Below, in pieces: positions 42,826 through 52,604 of a stretch of 64,000 nt of DNA. The translations under genes were made by a program, and so were the position numbers. The DNA is taken from assembly GCF_000429965.1 (NCBI RefSeq), contig NZ_KE387007.1:62001-126000 (forward strand), written 5' to 3'. The stretch is from Desulfogranum mediterraneum DSM 13871. Its GTDB lineage: Bacteria; Desulfobacterota; Desulfobulbia; Desulfobulbales; Desulfobulbaceae. Position 1 is the first letter of the stretch. Every line of letters begins with the position of its first letter. The notes beneath the pieces are model-generated. The model had not been told where the DNA came from and searched no databases. It saw nothing but the letters and a program-made list of their open reading frames with translations.

Positions 42826-44661
42826 ATGTTGTATAACAATCTTATTTATTTTCTGGTGGTGATCTTTGTCTTCTCCACCAAGGACGCGACCGCCACCCCG
42901 TGGCTCCCTCCTTTCGCCACCCTGGGCTGTCTGGTCGGGCTGCTGAGCTTGTTTTCCTGGCTGGCACGACGGATCTATTCCCGGAGAAGAGCAGGGCGCT
43001 CTCTGGATTATTTTGCCGCCGAGCGGACCCTGACCATCCTTGGGGTGGCCCTGTTCACGGTCATGGTCTATGGCCTGGACCTGAAGTATTATCTCCACGG
43101 CCTTTCCTGGGGTGATCGTTTGCCGGTTCTGGAAAACCTGGCCGGCTTGTCTCTGTTCTTTCTGCTCCTCTCCCTGGCCTGGATTCAGGCCAGGGAGAGC
43201 TATCAGCAGCTCTTTCATCGCCACTACACACCCTCTGGTTTTGTCCTTACCAATATCAGGACCAATCTGCCCATCGTTCTGCCCTGGGTGGTGCTTTCCC
43301 TGGTTTTTGACCTCTTGACCCTGCTGCCGGTGAGCGCGATCCAGGAGGTGCTGCTCTCGCCCTGGGGTGATCTGCTCCTCTTTGCGGTCTTTGTCACCTT
43401 TCTGATGATCTTTTTTCCTCCCCTGGTTCGGCGTCTCTGGAACTGTCGTCCCATGCCCCAGGGACCGGTACTCAGCCGGATTCAGGATTTTTGCCGGCAA
43501 CAGGATTTCCACGCCGAAGTCCTCTATTGGCCCCTGTTTGAGGGGCAGGTCCTCACCGCCGGGGTCATGGGGATCATCCCCAGGTTGCGCTACCTGCTGA
43601 TCACCCCAGCCCTGCTGGAGGCCCTGGATGAGGCGGAACTGGACAGTGTTCTGGCCCACGAGATCGGTCATGTCAAGAAGAAGCACATGATCCTCTATGT
43701 GCTGCTCTTTCTGGGCTTTAGTCTGCTGGCAGGCTCCCTGGCGACCCCGGTGCCCCATCTGATTCTGGCCAGTGACAGCTACTACCGGATCCTGGCCTGG
43801 GCCGATATGAGTCCGGAATCTCTGCTGGCCTTGCTGGGGGCCATTCCCCTGCTGGTGCTGCTGCTGGTCTATTTCCGCTTTATCTTCGGCTACTTTATCA
43901 GAAATTTTGAGCGACAGGCCGATGCCTTTGTCTTCTCCGCCCAGGAGAGTGGGCGACCCCTGATCAGCTCCTTTGAAAAGATCGCCCGCCTCAGCGGGAC
44001 CAGGCGCCAGGAGAAAAACTGGCATCACTTCGGGATCGGTGAGCGGATTGAATTTCTGGAACGCTGTGAGCTGGACAGGGGGGAGATCCGTCGCCAGGAC
44101 CGCAAGGTCTACTGCTCCCTGGCTTGCTATTTCCTTGCCATCCTGGCCCTGGTGTTCACGGTGCAGAGGGTCGACCTCCAGGCACTCTCCCACGGCTATG
44201 AGCTGCGCTACGCCGAGGCCGTACTGTTGCAAAAGGCCCGCCAGGAGCCGGGAAACAGTGTCTGGCCCATGCTGCTTGCGGACCTGATGCAGAGCAAAAA
44301 GATGGAGAAGGAGGCCATTGCCGCCTATGAACAGGTCCTGGCAATCAAACCCTCCAGCGCCGAGGTGAACAATAATCTGGCCTGGCTCCTGCTCACGGCC
44401 AGTGATGTGGCTGTCCGTGATCCCCAGCGGGCCCTCACCCTGGCGCGCACCGCTGCCCTTGTCCGCAGGGAGGGCTTTATCTTTGATACCCTGGCCACCG
44501 CCTTCTGGGCCAACGGCCTGGTAGAGGAGGCGCTGCTCCACGAGGCCAAGGCCATCAAGGTGGATCCTGATAATCGACGCTACTATCTCCAGCAGATGGA
44601 ACGGTTCAAGACCCGGGTCTGGGGGAAGGAGCCGGGACCGGAGAGCGAGCAACAGGGCTAA
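42826..44661 (+). CDS. M48 family membrane metalloprotease with C-terminal TPR domain
   Basis: 611 aa. Several membrane helices in residues 1-200 precede the protease core: zinc motif HEIGH (278-282) and third ligand E362 in RNFERQADAF. Two more helices lie at about 290-310 and 330-357, and one at about 430-447. The last 160 residues (about 455-600) form TPR-like repeats (EAIAAYEQVLAIKPSSAEVNNNLAWLLL). This is the HtpX/Ste24-like group with a TPR tail, probably membrane-protein quality control with a partner-binding arm. It is monocistronic and faces a tRNA gene. Confidence 0.88.
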   Translation: MLYNNLIYFLVVIFVFSTKDATATPWLPPFATLGCLVGLLSLFSWLARRIYSRRRAGRSLDYFAAERTLTILGVALFTVMVYGLDLKYYLHGLSWGDRLPVLENLAGLSLFFLLLSLAWIQARESYQQLFHRHYTPSGFVLTNIRTNLPIVLPWVVLSLVFDLLTLLPVSAIQEVLLSPWGDLLLFAVFVTFLMIFFPPLVRRLWNCRPMPQGPVLSRIQDFCRQQDFHAEVLYWPLFEGQVLTAGVMGIIPRLRYLLITPALLEALDEAELDSVLAHEIGHVKKKHMILYVLLFLGFSLLAGSLATPVPHLILASDSYYRILAWADMSPESLLALLGAIPLLVLLLVYFRFIFGYFIRNFERQADAFVFSAQESGRPLISSFEKIARLSGTRRQEKNWHHFGIGERIEFLERCELDRGEIRRQDRKVYCSLACYFLAILALVFTVQRVDLQALSHGYELRYAEAVLLQKARQEPGNSVWPMLLADLMQSKKMEKEAIAAYEQVLAIKPSSAEVNNNLAWLLLTASDVAVRDPQRALTLARTAALVRREGFIFDTLATAFWANGLVEEALLHEAKAIKVDPDNRRYYLQQMERFKTRVWGKEPGPESEQQG

Positions 44662-44838
44662 GGAGGAATGACGCTGCAAGGCCGTGCCCTCTGCTCGAGT
44701 TCATGGTGATTGCCGAACCGTTGGCTGGCTCCGGGGAGGAGGGGCAGAGGCTCGGAGGCTTCGCCTGCCTGGGGGTGGGGGAGAAAACTCCCAGGTGAAG
44801 TGGACCTGGGGGCTGTTGGCCTGGTCTTGGAGGGCGGC

Positions 44839-46107
44839 CTAGAAGAGCATCTCCGGGATGGACATCTCGCCCCGGTCATAGAGGGTGGTGAAGGCCTCGA
44901 TCACCCTGGGTGAGAAGGGCTGTTCCTGGTTCGGTTCCTCACTGTTGGCAACAATCAGGTCCCGTGCCTCCTGGCTGGCGTTTTTTCGGCGCTGGAGGCG
45001 GTTGCTTACCAGGGTGTCGTAGTGATCGGCAAGGGCCAGGATTTCGGCACCAAGGGCCCTGGGGTCGTTCTTGTCGTGGCCCTGGCTGTCCCCGCTCTGC
45101 TGGTGGGGGGCGACGAGCATGGGGAGAATTCGTTCCAGGGGACTGCCTGTGGTCTCGCTCGGGCGGCGGGGAGAGCTCTCCGGCCCCGGGTCAGGGAGGG
45201 GGCTCTCAAGCAGTGAGGTGGCTTTGTGGAGGATGTCCCGGTTGAGGGGGAACTTGCCGATGTCGTGGAGCAGGGCTGCCGAGCGGATGTCTTCGATGGC
45301 CTCTTCACTCAGCTCAAACCAGCCGGCTAGCTTGACCGCATAGATCGAGACCCGAAAACAGTGATTCTCGGTCGCCTCGTCCTGGGAGATAAAGTGTCTG
45401 AGGATGAAGAGGATGCCCTGGTAGGTCTGGCGGAGTTCCTGGATCTTGCCCTGGAGCTTTTCGTGGAGGGTGCCCATGGCATAGGCGATGACCAGGAGAA
45501 TCGATCCCCAGGAAACCAGGTGGTACCACTGGCTGCTGCCGCCCAGCCCCATGAGTTCCGGGGAGTGGAAGAGGTCGGGGTTGACGGCACAGATGAAGCC
45601 GACCAGCAGGATGCTGGCCAGGGCGGTGAGCAGGGCCTTGCGTCGGCCGAAATAGTAGGCCGACATTACCGTGGGCAGGCTGTAGAGGCCCAGGAGCAGA
45701 TAGCGGGAGGTAACGGCGTAGTTCAGCATCCCGGAGATTACCACCATGGCGAGAATGATACCGCTTTCCCGGTTGGCGCGGATGCGTTTGGTCCAGCGGT
45801 GCCGGTGTTGACTGGCGGTGTGGCGGGTGCTCTCCTGCTCGTTCCGGGTGCTCTCTCCAGAGGGGCGGTGGTGCTCTGCCGGGATAAAGCTTGCCTCTGC
45901 CCGGAGGTTGCGCAGCTCTGCCATCACCTTGAGGGCGGTGAGGTGGGGGACGTTTCTGGCCAGCACTACGGGCAGCTTGTCCAGGAGCAGGGGGATCTTG
46001 TCCTTGGGGATATTCTTGGCATGTTGCTGGAGATAGGCAACAACCGCTTGCTGTCCATCGTCGGTAGGGGCGGTTTTAAGGATGATAGAGCCTCTGTTCT
46101 GCTGCAT
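44839..46107 (-). CDS. Membrane HD-domain protein, degenerate HD-GYP
   Basis: 422 aa. A cytoplasmic N-part (about 1-105; DGQQAVVAYLQQHAKNIPKDKIPLLLDKLPVVLARNVP, resembling a short ribosome-linked or PilZ-like region) is followed by about four membrane helices (115-225), then an HD domain (about 245-400) with ENHCFRVSIYAVKLAG, HDIGKFPL and LADHYDTLVSNR. The HHE...GxGYP segment of c-di-GMP phosphodiesterases is missing, replaced by a Pro/Ser-rich insert (about 310-345). It may bind rather than cleave cyclic dinucleotides, or hydrolyse another phospho-substrate. Confidence 0.75.
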   Translation of the reverse strand: MQQNRGSIILKTAPTDDGQQAVVAYLQQHAKNIPKDKIPLLLDKLPVVLARNVPHLTALKVMAELRNLRAEASFIPAEHHRPSGESTRNEQESTRHTASQHRHRWTKRIRANRESGIILAMVVISGMLNYAVTSRYLLLGLYSLPTVMSAYYFGRRKALLTALASILLVGFICAVNPDLFHSPELMGLGGSSQWYHLVSWGSILLVIAYAMGTLHEKLQGKIQELRQTYQGILFILRHFISQDEATENHCFRVSIYAVKLAGWFELSEEAIEDIRSAALLHDIGKFPLNRDILHKATSLLESPLPDPGPESSPRRPSETTGSPLERILPMLVAPHQQSGDSQGHDKNDPRALGAEILALADHYDTLVSNRLQRRKNASQEARDLIVANSEEPNQEQPFSPRVIEAFTTLYDRGEMSIPEMLF

Positions 46108-46385
46108 TGCTCCTGGGAAAAGCGGTGTTGAGGTGAGCGGTTATCTCAGGTATGGTGGGACCTGAAGATGTTGAGGGGTGGGACAGGCCTGTCGGTGCAG
46201 CTGTAAGCCTGTTATGCCCGGGTGTCGTTGTGGATCAGGAAGTGGGGGAGATGAGATCTCCCCTGCTTCCCTTGAAGTATAAGAGAAGGTCCGGTCGGCT
46301 TGCAAGCACGATCTGTTTTTTTGCAGAGCCAGCAGCAGCTGATGCGGCTGAAGCGGCCGGCAGCTGAGCCGGCAGAGGGAGAGCT

Positions 46386-47120
46386 ATGAAAGGAGAGGCA
46401 GGGAGGGGCTGGCTGGTGTGGCTGCAGGGACTGTTGTTGGCGGTGATCGCAGGGGGACTTGTTGGCTTGCGGTTCGGTCTCTTTCCCTGGCGTGCCGTCC
46501 TGCTGAGCCTGGCCCTGGCCTGTCTGGGGATGGCCATTGTCGGTTTTCTGAGCCTGCTGCTGCTCTATCTTGACCTCAAGAGGGGGCGGCAGCAGAGGCT
46601 GAAGTCGTCTCTGCTGGCCGTGGCCTTGTCGGCGCTGCCCGTGGCTGCGGTCCTGGTTATGGGCGTGCGGGGGAGCGATCTCCCCCCCATCCATGACATC
46701 AGCACCGATATGGAGAACCCGCCTGCCTTGCTTGCCGCCCGGCAGCTGCGGCGGCCAGGGGATAACCCCCTGGGCTATGGCGGAGCCGAAGTTGCCCGCC
46801 AGCAGGCCGCAGCCTACGGGGAGGTGCAGCCGCTGTTCTCTGTCCTCCCCCAGGCCACCGTCTATCACAGCTGCAGAGAGCTTGTCCGGGAGTTCGGTTG
46901 GCAGCTTGTGAGCGAGGATGCCGCCCAGGGGCGTCTGGAGGCCGTGGCAACGACCCCCCTGCTGGGTTTCAAGGATGACGTCGTGATCCTGGTGCAGGCG
47001 ACGGGGCAGGGGAGTCGGGTGGATCTCCGTTCCGCCTCCCGGGTGGGGGTGAGTGACTTTGGGGCCAACGCCGCTCGGATCGCTGCCTTTTTGAATCGTT
47101 TGCAAGAGTTGGAGCCTTGA
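46386..47120 (+). CDS. DUF1499 family membrane protein
   Basis: 244 aa. Three N-terminal membrane segments (about 10-30, 35-62, 72-92) are followed by the DUF1499 domain: DIHDISTDMENPPALL-like start, then LVREFGWQLVSEDAAQGRLEAVATTPLLGFKDDVVI and VDLRSASRVGVSDFGANAARI. Function unknown; the family is widespread beside envelope genes. It ends 3 bases before surE, so it is cotranscribed with the phosphatase and endonuclease IV genes. Confidence 0.85.
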   Translation: MKGEAGRGWLVWLQGLLLAVIAGGLVGLRFGLFPWRAVLLSLALACLGMAIVGFLSLLLLYLDLKRGRQQRLKSSLLAVALSALPVAAVLVMGVRGSDLPPIHDISTDMENPPALLAARQLRRPGDNPLGYGGAEVARQQAAAYGEVQPLFSVLPQATVYHSCRELVREFGWQLVSEDAAQGRLEAVATTPLLGFKDDVVILVQATGQGSRVDLRSASRVGVSDFGANAARIAAFLNRLQELEP

Positions 47121-47123
47121 GCC

Positions 47124-47876
47124 ATGGGAAAAACACGTATTCTGGTCACCAATGATGACGGGGTCTCTGCTCCGGGACTGCGGGCCCTGCGGGAGGCGGT
47201 CGATTCCCTGGGAGAGGTGGTGGTGGTCGCTCCGGAGCGGGATAATTCGGCGGTGAGCCATTCTCTGACCATGAATCGGCCGCTCAGGGTGATTGAACTG
47301 GAGGCAGGGATCTATATGATGGACGGGACCCCCACCGACTGTGTCACCATTGCCCTGAATAAGATTCTTGAGCGCAAGCCGGATCTGATTGTTTCCGGGA
47401 TCAATCCAGGCGCCAACCTTGGTGATGACATCAGCTACTCGGGAACGGTCTCTGCCGCCATCGAAGGGACCATGTACGGGATTCCTTCGATAGCCTTTTC
47501 TCTGGGCGGCGGTCCGCCCTATGATTTTGAGGTGGCGGCCGGGGTCGCCTGGAAGCTGGCCTCCATGGCCCTGGCCTTTCAGCTGCCTCCGGGCAGTCTG
47601 CTCAACGTCAACGTGCCGTCCCTGCCGGCAAAGGAGATCCGCGGGATTCGTTTTACCTGCCAGGGGCGGCGGGTCTACCGGGATGCCATTCAGGAGACCT
47701 ATGATCCCTGGGGCCGAAAACATTACTGGATCGGCGGCGGTACCGCCCACTGGTCCGGCGGAGAGGAAACCGATGAGCAGGCCCTGCGTGATGGCTGCAT
47801 CTCGGTGACCCCTATCCAGCTGGATGTGACCAACCATGGTGGGCTCAGTTATCTTGAGCGTCACTGGAAGATGTAG
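47124..47876 (+). CDS. surE: 5'/3'-nucleotidase SurE
   Basis: 250 aa. The metal-binding start is ILVTNDDGVSAPGL (D8, D9), followed by VVVAPERDNSAVSHSLT, MDGTPTDCV, LIVSGINPGANLGDDISYSGTVSAA and the C-terminal D-x-T strand. It removes phosphate from nucleoside monophosphates. It lies between the DUF1499 gene (3-base gap) and endonuclease IV (8-base gap) in one operon of housekeeping and repair functions. Confidence 0.95.
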   Translation: MGKTRILVTNDDGVSAPGLRALREAVDSLGEVVVVAPERDNSAVSHSLTMNRPLRVIELEAGIYMMDGTPTDCVTIALNKILERKPDLIVSGINPGANLGDDISYSGTVSAAIEGTMYGIPSIAFSLGGGPPYDFEVAAGVAWKLASMALAFQLPPGSLLNVNVPSLPAKEIRGIRFTCQGRRVYRDAIQETYDPWGRKHYWIGGGTAHWSGGEETDEQALRDGCISVTPIQLDVTNHGGLSYLERHWKM

Positions 47877-47884
47877 GAGTTGAT

Positions 47885-48748
47885 GTGGCTATCCTGGGAG
47901 CACATGAGTCGGTGGCCGGAGGGCTGCAGCTGGCCTTTGAGCGGATCAAGGGGGTGGGGGGCGAGGCCCTCCAGATCTTTACCCGCAACCAGCGGCAGTG
48001 GCAGGCGGCAGCGATCAGCGATGAGGAGGTCCTCCTCTTTCAGGAGGCCCGGGCCCGGGCCGGGATGATGCCGGTTGCCTCCCATGCTTCCTACCTGATC
48101 AATCTCGCTACCCCTGACCCAGTCAAGGCGGCCCGTTCATGCCGGGCCCTGGCCGATGAGCTGGAGCGCTGCCGTCGCCTGGGGATAGAATCGGTGGTGC
48201 TCCACCCCGGCAGCCATGGAGGTGCAGGGGTCGAGGCCGGGCTGGAGCAGGTAGCGGTCAACCTGGATGGCGCCCTGGAGTTGGCCGGGGCAGCGACTGG
48301 CGAGGTGCGACTCCTCCTGGAGACCACCGCCGGTCAGGGTACCGGCTTGGGGAGCAGCTTTGCAGAGCTGGGCTGGCTGCTGGCCAACAGCCGCTACCGC
48401 GATCGGCTGGGGATCTGTGTGGACACCTGTCATATCTTTGCCGCCGGCTACGATCTTCGCGATAAGTGCAGCTATGAACAGACCTTTGCCGCCCTGGACG
48501 AGCAGGTCGGACTGGAGCAGGTCTGTTTCTTTCATCTCAACGATTCCAAGAAAGCGTGCGCCAGCCGGGTGGACCGCCATGAACATATCGGCAAGGGCTG
48601 TATCGGCCTGGAGGGATTCCGCCTCCTGGTCAATGACTCCAGGTTCCGTCGCCACCCCATGACCCTGGAGACGCCCAAGGGCAAGGATCTGGAGGAGGAT
48701 CGGCAGAATCTGGCTGTGCTTCGTTCCCTCCAGGCTTCAGCTCTCTGA
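47885..48748 (+). CDS. nfo: Endonuclease IV (AP endonuclease)
   Basis: 287 aa from GTG 47885 with TAGGAG 6 bases upstream. The trinuclear-zinc ligands appear in order: ASHASYLINLATPD, VLHPGSHGG, LLETTAGQGTGLG, CVDTCHIFAAGYDLR, FFHLNDSKKACASRVDRHEHIGKGCIG and TLETPKGKD. It nicks DNA at abasic sites for base-excision repair. It is third in the DUF1499-surE operon. Confidence 0.95.
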   Translation: MAILGAHESVAGGLQLAFERIKGVGGEALQIFTRNQRQWQAAAISDEEVLLFQEARARAGMMPVASHASYLINLATPDPVKAARSCRALADELERCRRLGIESVVLHPGSHGGAGVEAGLEQVAVNLDGALELAGAATGEVRLLLETTAGQGTGLGSSFAELGWLLANSRYRDRLGICVDTCHIFAAGYDLRDKCSYEQTFAALDEQVGLEQVCFFHLNDSKKACASRVDRHEHIGKGCIGLEGFRLLVNDSRFRRHPMTLETPKGKDLEEDRQNLAVLRSLQASAL

Positions 48749-48786
48749 GGACCAGGGCGAGCGAGGGCGCGTCGCTTCCTGGTTCT

Positions 48787-50958
48787 TCACTCCGGCCGCT
48801 CCTGGGGTTTGGTCGTTCCCTCCAGCCGAATGGAGGCGGTGGTTGAATGGTCACTCCTCAAGCCGTCCCGGTCCACGGCCATGACCTGAAAGCGATACTC
48901 TTTGCCTTGCTCGAGCTGCTTTTTGAGCAGCAGGGTGTTGGTCGCTGTCTGCCCCACCTCCTGATTGAGAAATCCCACCGAGATAACCAGGTAGCGGGCT
49001 ATGTCCTCTTCCCGGTTGTGCTGCCACTGCAGCCGGAGCCCCTGTTCCAGTTGCTCCACCTCCAGGCCAACGGGCGGAGCCGGGCGCGGTTTGGTGGTGG
49101 CCCGCACAGCCGGGGAAAATTTTCCCTTGAGCCCGTCGTGATCAATGGCCCGAACCGCATACCAGTAACTTTGGCCATCCCCCAGGGAACCATCCTTGAA
49201 ACGGTGTTGGCCGGCTGCAACGGTGCCTACCCTCTGGTCGAGGTTGTCGGCCAACTCGCCGCGGTAGATCTCGTAGGCCCTGATATCCTTCTCCTGGTTG
49301 GCCTGCCAGCTCAGCTCTACCTTCTTGACCAGTTGACGGCTGGGGACAACCCCCGCCACTGCCGCCGGTACAGGCTTGGTGAGCCCGGAGGTGATCTGGG
49401 AGTCAGGGGAGGAGACATCCACCACGTTGATGGCCTGGAGTCGGTAGTAGTAGCGGCTGTTGTCGGCCAGCGGGCGGTTAAAGCTGCCGCTGTCCACATA
49501 CCCCTGGGTGAGGCGGCCGTCGATGGAGGCGATCAGGGTAAAGGGCCCCTCGTGCCGGCTTGCCCTGAACAGGGCGTAGCCCTTGATATGGGGATCGTTG
49601 CCGGCACGCCAGGAGAGAGAGACCCTGCGGGCCTGGTTATCCTGGGCCTTGAGCCGGGTCGGCGCTGATGGCCCCCCCTTGGTCAGGGCCGAGGTGACGG
49701 GGGAATCAGGGCTCTCCAGCTCCACCCTGTTGCGGCTGCGGATGGTGTAGTAGTAGGTGGTGTTGTCGCGTAGTTTGCCGTAGCGTTCATAGGAGTGGGC
49801 CTGACCCCGGTCGACATAGCTCTGTTGATCACTGTCATCGAGTTCAACAATCTTGGTAAATGGCCCTGCCGCCTGGGTGGCTCGGTAGATGGCATAGCCG
49901 GTGACGTTGGGGTCTGAGGCGAGCTCCCAGGAGAGGGGGATCTGGCGCAGACCGCTTCCTGTGGCCTTGAATTTGCGCACCGGCAGGGGGGCGCCGGTGG
50001 TGGTGATGGTGAAGGGGCGCTGGGGGATGTTGGCCAGGCCGTTCTGGTCCAGGCCGATCACGGTGTAGTAGTAGCTGGTGGCGTCTTTCAGCTTTCTGTC
50101 TTCCAGGATCAGGGGGCCGGAGTCATTGGCAACGGCCTCGTCCACGGGGTGGAAGACCGCCGTGGCCGAGTCGGCGCGGAGGAGCTGGTAACTGCTGTGG
50201 ATATAGCTGGGGCTGGGGTGAAGCACCACGCGCGCCCCCCGGATGCGCCCCTCTTTGGAGAGGACGGTGGGGGGCTGGATCCTGGGAGAGAAGACGGCAC
50301 CCCGCTGGATCAGCTCTTCGAGCAGGAGCTTGCAGCCTTTAACGATGCCTGTCTGGAGGGTTTTCTGGTCCGTGGCCTCCTCCGGGGCGGTGATGGTGAT
50401 GGTCCAGGCCGCTTGCGTCGTGGCTATGTCCAGCAGTCGGATCCGCAGCTGGCTGGAGGCCTTGGGGCTGAGCGCGCCAACAGCCGATGGTTTGCGGCTC
50501 AGCTGACTGCTGACGACTCCCCTGGCCTTGAGTCGTTTGCCCATGGCCACGGCTGCGCTCCCGACATCGTCGGCCTCTCCCCCTGGGGACGCTTCCCGGT
50601 CCAGGGCCTCGTCAGCCGCTATCAACAGGTACTTGTTGGTCCGGTCCAGCTCCTGGTAGAGGAGGCTGCTCAGTTCGCTCAGTTCGTTCAGTAGGGCGGG
50701 GCTGGGCGCCTCTCCCGGGGCGGTCTCGTCAGCCCGGACAGGCAGCACCGCGACCCGGTGATAGATGCGGTTCTTGGCAGCGGCCTGCAACTCGACCTTG
50801 ATCTTTGGCTGTGAGCTCGCTCCGGTTTGAGCAGGGCTTGTACCCGGCAGGCAGAGCAGCAGGGCCAGGAGCAGGGGCAGGAGGACGGCAAGAGCCGGCC
50901 CGGTCGGACGGCCATGACGGGGCAGCACAGGGGCGGGCAAGGGGGGGGGCGTTTTCAT
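48787..50958 (-). CDS. Exported multi-fibronectin-III protein with CsgG/FlgO-like N-domain
   Basis: 723 aa from ATG 50958, overlapping the upstream deaminase stop as ATGA; GGAG precedes it. The signal peptide is within about 22-45 (LLPLLLALLLCLPGTSPAQ). Residues 50-210 look like a CsgG/GNA1162/FlgO-type alpha-beta domain (HRVAVLPVRADE, ELSSLLYQELDRTNKYLLIA, KGCKLLLEELI). Then come about five fibronectin type III modules, each with the SYYYT or TYYYTIRSRN strand pattern. It is probably periplasmic or outer-membrane-attached, with an unknown scaffold role. Confidence 0.8.
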   Translation of the reverse strand: MKTPPPLPAPVLPRHGRPTGPALAVLLPLLLALLLCLPGTSPAQTGASSQPKIKVELQAAAKNRIYHRVAVLPVRADETAPGEAPSPALLNELSELSSLLYQELDRTNKYLLIAADEALDREASPGGEADDVGSAAVAMGKRLKARGVVSSQLSRKPSAVGALSPKASSQLRIRLLDIATTQAAWTITITAPEEATDQKTLQTGIVKGCKLLLEELIQRGAVFSPRIQPPTVLSKEGRIRGARVVLHPSPSYIHSSYQLLRADSATAVFHPVDEAVANDSGPLILEDRKLKDATSYYYTVIGLDQNGLANIPQRPFTITTTGAPLPVRKFKATGSGLRQIPLSWELASDPNVTGYAIYRATQAAGPFTKIVELDDSDQQSYVDRGQAHSYERYGKLRDNTTYYYTIRSRNRVELESPDSPVTSALTKGGPSAPTRLKAQDNQARRVSLSWRAGNDPHIKGYALFRASRHEGPFTLIASIDGRLTQGYVDSGSFNRPLADNSRYYYRLQAINVVDVSSPDSQITSGLTKPVPAAVAGVVPSRQLVKKVELSWQANQEKDIRAYEIYRGELADNLDQRVGTVAAGQHRFKDGSLGDGQSYWYAVRAIDHDGLKGKFSPAVRATTKPRPAPPVGLEVEQLEQGLRLQWQHNREEDIARYLVISVGFLNQEVGQTATNTLLLKKQLEQGKEYRFQVMAVDRDGLRSDHSTTASIRLEGTTKPQERPE

Positions 50959-52283
50959 GGGGGACTCCTCAACTCCGGTTGGGCGACCTGACCGCTCAGC
51001 CGGAGGACGTGGGCTTTGGTTTCTTCCAGATCGATGCTCAGGATCTGGCGCTCTTCCACCACCAGGCGGCCATGGACGATCACCGAGCGGACAGCATGAC
51101 CGCTGCCGCTGTAGACCAGGGTGTTGGGGCTGTAGAACGGTTGCATCCTGGGTTGGTGGAGATCGATGAGCAGGATGTCGGCCAGCTTTCCCGGATGAAG
51201 GGCGCCGAGGTCGTCGGCCAGGCCCAGGGCAGCAGCTCCGCCCCGGGCGGCGGCGTGGAGGATCTGCTCCGCCGGTACGGCCACCGGGTCCAGGCTGGGG
51301 ATCTTGTGAATCTTGGCGGCCAGGCCCATCTCCTTGAACAGGTCCAGGCTGTTGTTGGAGGCCGCGCCGTCCGTGCCCAGGCCGACCCGGATCCCCCGCT
51401 CCAGCATCCGGGGCAGGGGGGCAATGCCTGAGGCCAGCTTGAGGTTGCTCTGGGGGCAGAGGATCACCCCGCACTCCCTGTCAGCCAGGATGTCCAGGTC
51501 CTGGTCATCGACCCAGACGCAGTGGACACAGATGGTGTCCCTGTCCAGGATGCCCAGGGCATCCAGGTGCCGGGTCGGCGTAGCCCCCTGGGGGGAGGAG
51601 ATCAGGCTGTGCTCCTGGGAGGTCTCTGCCAGGTGAAGAAACAGCGGTACCCGGCGTCCTCTGGCCAGCTCTTTGGCCCGGATCAGGGTCTCGGCTGAGC
51701 AGGTATAGGGGGCATGGGCAAAGAGGGCCGGGCTGATCAGGGGATCCTGGTCCTGCCAGGCGTCAAGGAAGGAGGCTGCCCTGGTCAGTCTCTCCCCTGG
51801 GTCAGGGACCCCGGGAGCCGGGAAGTCGATGATCGCCTGGCTGGGGATGGCCCGGAGCCCTGCCTCGGCAAAGGCCCGGGCCACCTCCTCTTCAAAAAAA
51901 TAGCCGTCGGCCACGGTGGTGGTGCCGCTTAAGAGCATCTCGGCGGCAGCCAGCTTGCTGCACCAGTAGGCCATCTCCGCGCTGACATGGCGGGCCTCTG
52001 CAGGGAAGATATGCTCGTTCAGCCAGGAGGAGAGGGCCAGGTCGTCGGCCATGCCCCGGAACAGGGTCATGGGGGCGTGGCAGTGGCCGTTGATCAGGCC
52101 GGGCATGGCCAGGTCTCCCTGGCCGTCTATGACCGTCCCGCCGGTGGAGGAGGGGCACTCTTCCATGGGGCCGGAGGCGAGGATCCGGCTGCCGGAGACG
52201 GCGATGAATCCCGGCGCGATCAGTTGCTCCCTGCCGGGCTCTGGCAGGAGGCTGCAGTTGGTGATCAGCAAATCAATAGGCAT
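50955..52283 (-). CDS. mtaD: 5-methylthioadenosine/S-adenosylhomocysteine deaminase
   Basis: 442 aa amidohydrolase. Zinc ligands NGHCHAPM (HxH), HLAET, and VGLGTDGAASNNSLDLFKEM (Asp) match MTA/SAH deaminases and related cytosine-deaminase-like enzymes. It converts SAH or MTA to the inosyl form, a known SAH-recycling route in anaerobes. The C-terminal LADILLIDLHQPRMQP is typical. It is coupled by ATGA to the fibronectin-III gene, a puzzling pairing. Confidence 0.88.
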   Translation of the reverse strand: MPIDLLITNCSLLPEPGREQLIAPGFIAVSGSRILASGPMEECPSSTGGTVIDGQGDLAMPGLINGHCHAPMTLFRGMADDLALSSWLNEHIFPAEARHVSAEMAYWCSKLAAAEMLLSGTTTVADGYFFEEEVARAFAEAGLRAIPSQAIIDFPAPGVPDPGERLTRAASFLDAWQDQDPLISPALFAHAPYTCSAETLIRAKELARGRRVPLFLHLAETSQEHSLISSPQGATPTRHLDALGILDRDTICVHCVWVDDQDLDILADRECGVILCPQSNLKLASGIAPLPRMLERGIRVGLGTDGAASNNSLDLFKEMGLAAKIHKIPSLDPVAVPAEQILHAAARGGAAALGLADDLGALHPGKLADILLIDLHQPRMQPFYSPNTLVYSGSGHAVRSVIVHGRLVVEERQILSIDLEETKAHVLRLSGQVAQPELRSPP

Positions 52284-52604
52284 GGTCGGTTACAGGCTTG
52301 GCTGGTTCATGGTGACGGGCGGCTGCAGGCTGTGGCTGAGCATTGGTGGAATGCAGCTGTCCAGGAGGCGGAAGCGTGACAGCAGGCCTCTGTTTTGCCA
52401 CCAGCGGACGGAGGCGGATTTGCCGATAACTGCTTGCAAAACGAGCAAGAGCTGTGTATCACAGGTGGCACGTATCATCGGATAACTAATCACTGACTAT
52501 ACCGAGCAGGAGGCCAGGGGGCAATGGTGGAATGCACCTGTCTGGAGTTTCCTGGCAGCCCGGAGCAGTCTCTCTTCTTATAGACCAATTTTGTTGAGGA
52601 TTCC
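52284..52604. other. Divergent region between deaminase and ychF
   Basis: About 320 bases without a supported gene. A weak sigma-70-like pair (ttgcaa at 52434 and tatcac about 17 bases on) points to ychF. No operator or RNA motif was recognised. Confidence 0.35.

Noticed and set aside
42772-44679. 635-residue minus-strand ORF
   Set aside because: Antisense to the M48-TPR protease; Gln/Gly-rich shadow composition.
52471-52490. Sigma-54 promoter (tggcac at 52471)
   Set aside because: The -12 element TTGC is missing at the right distance.
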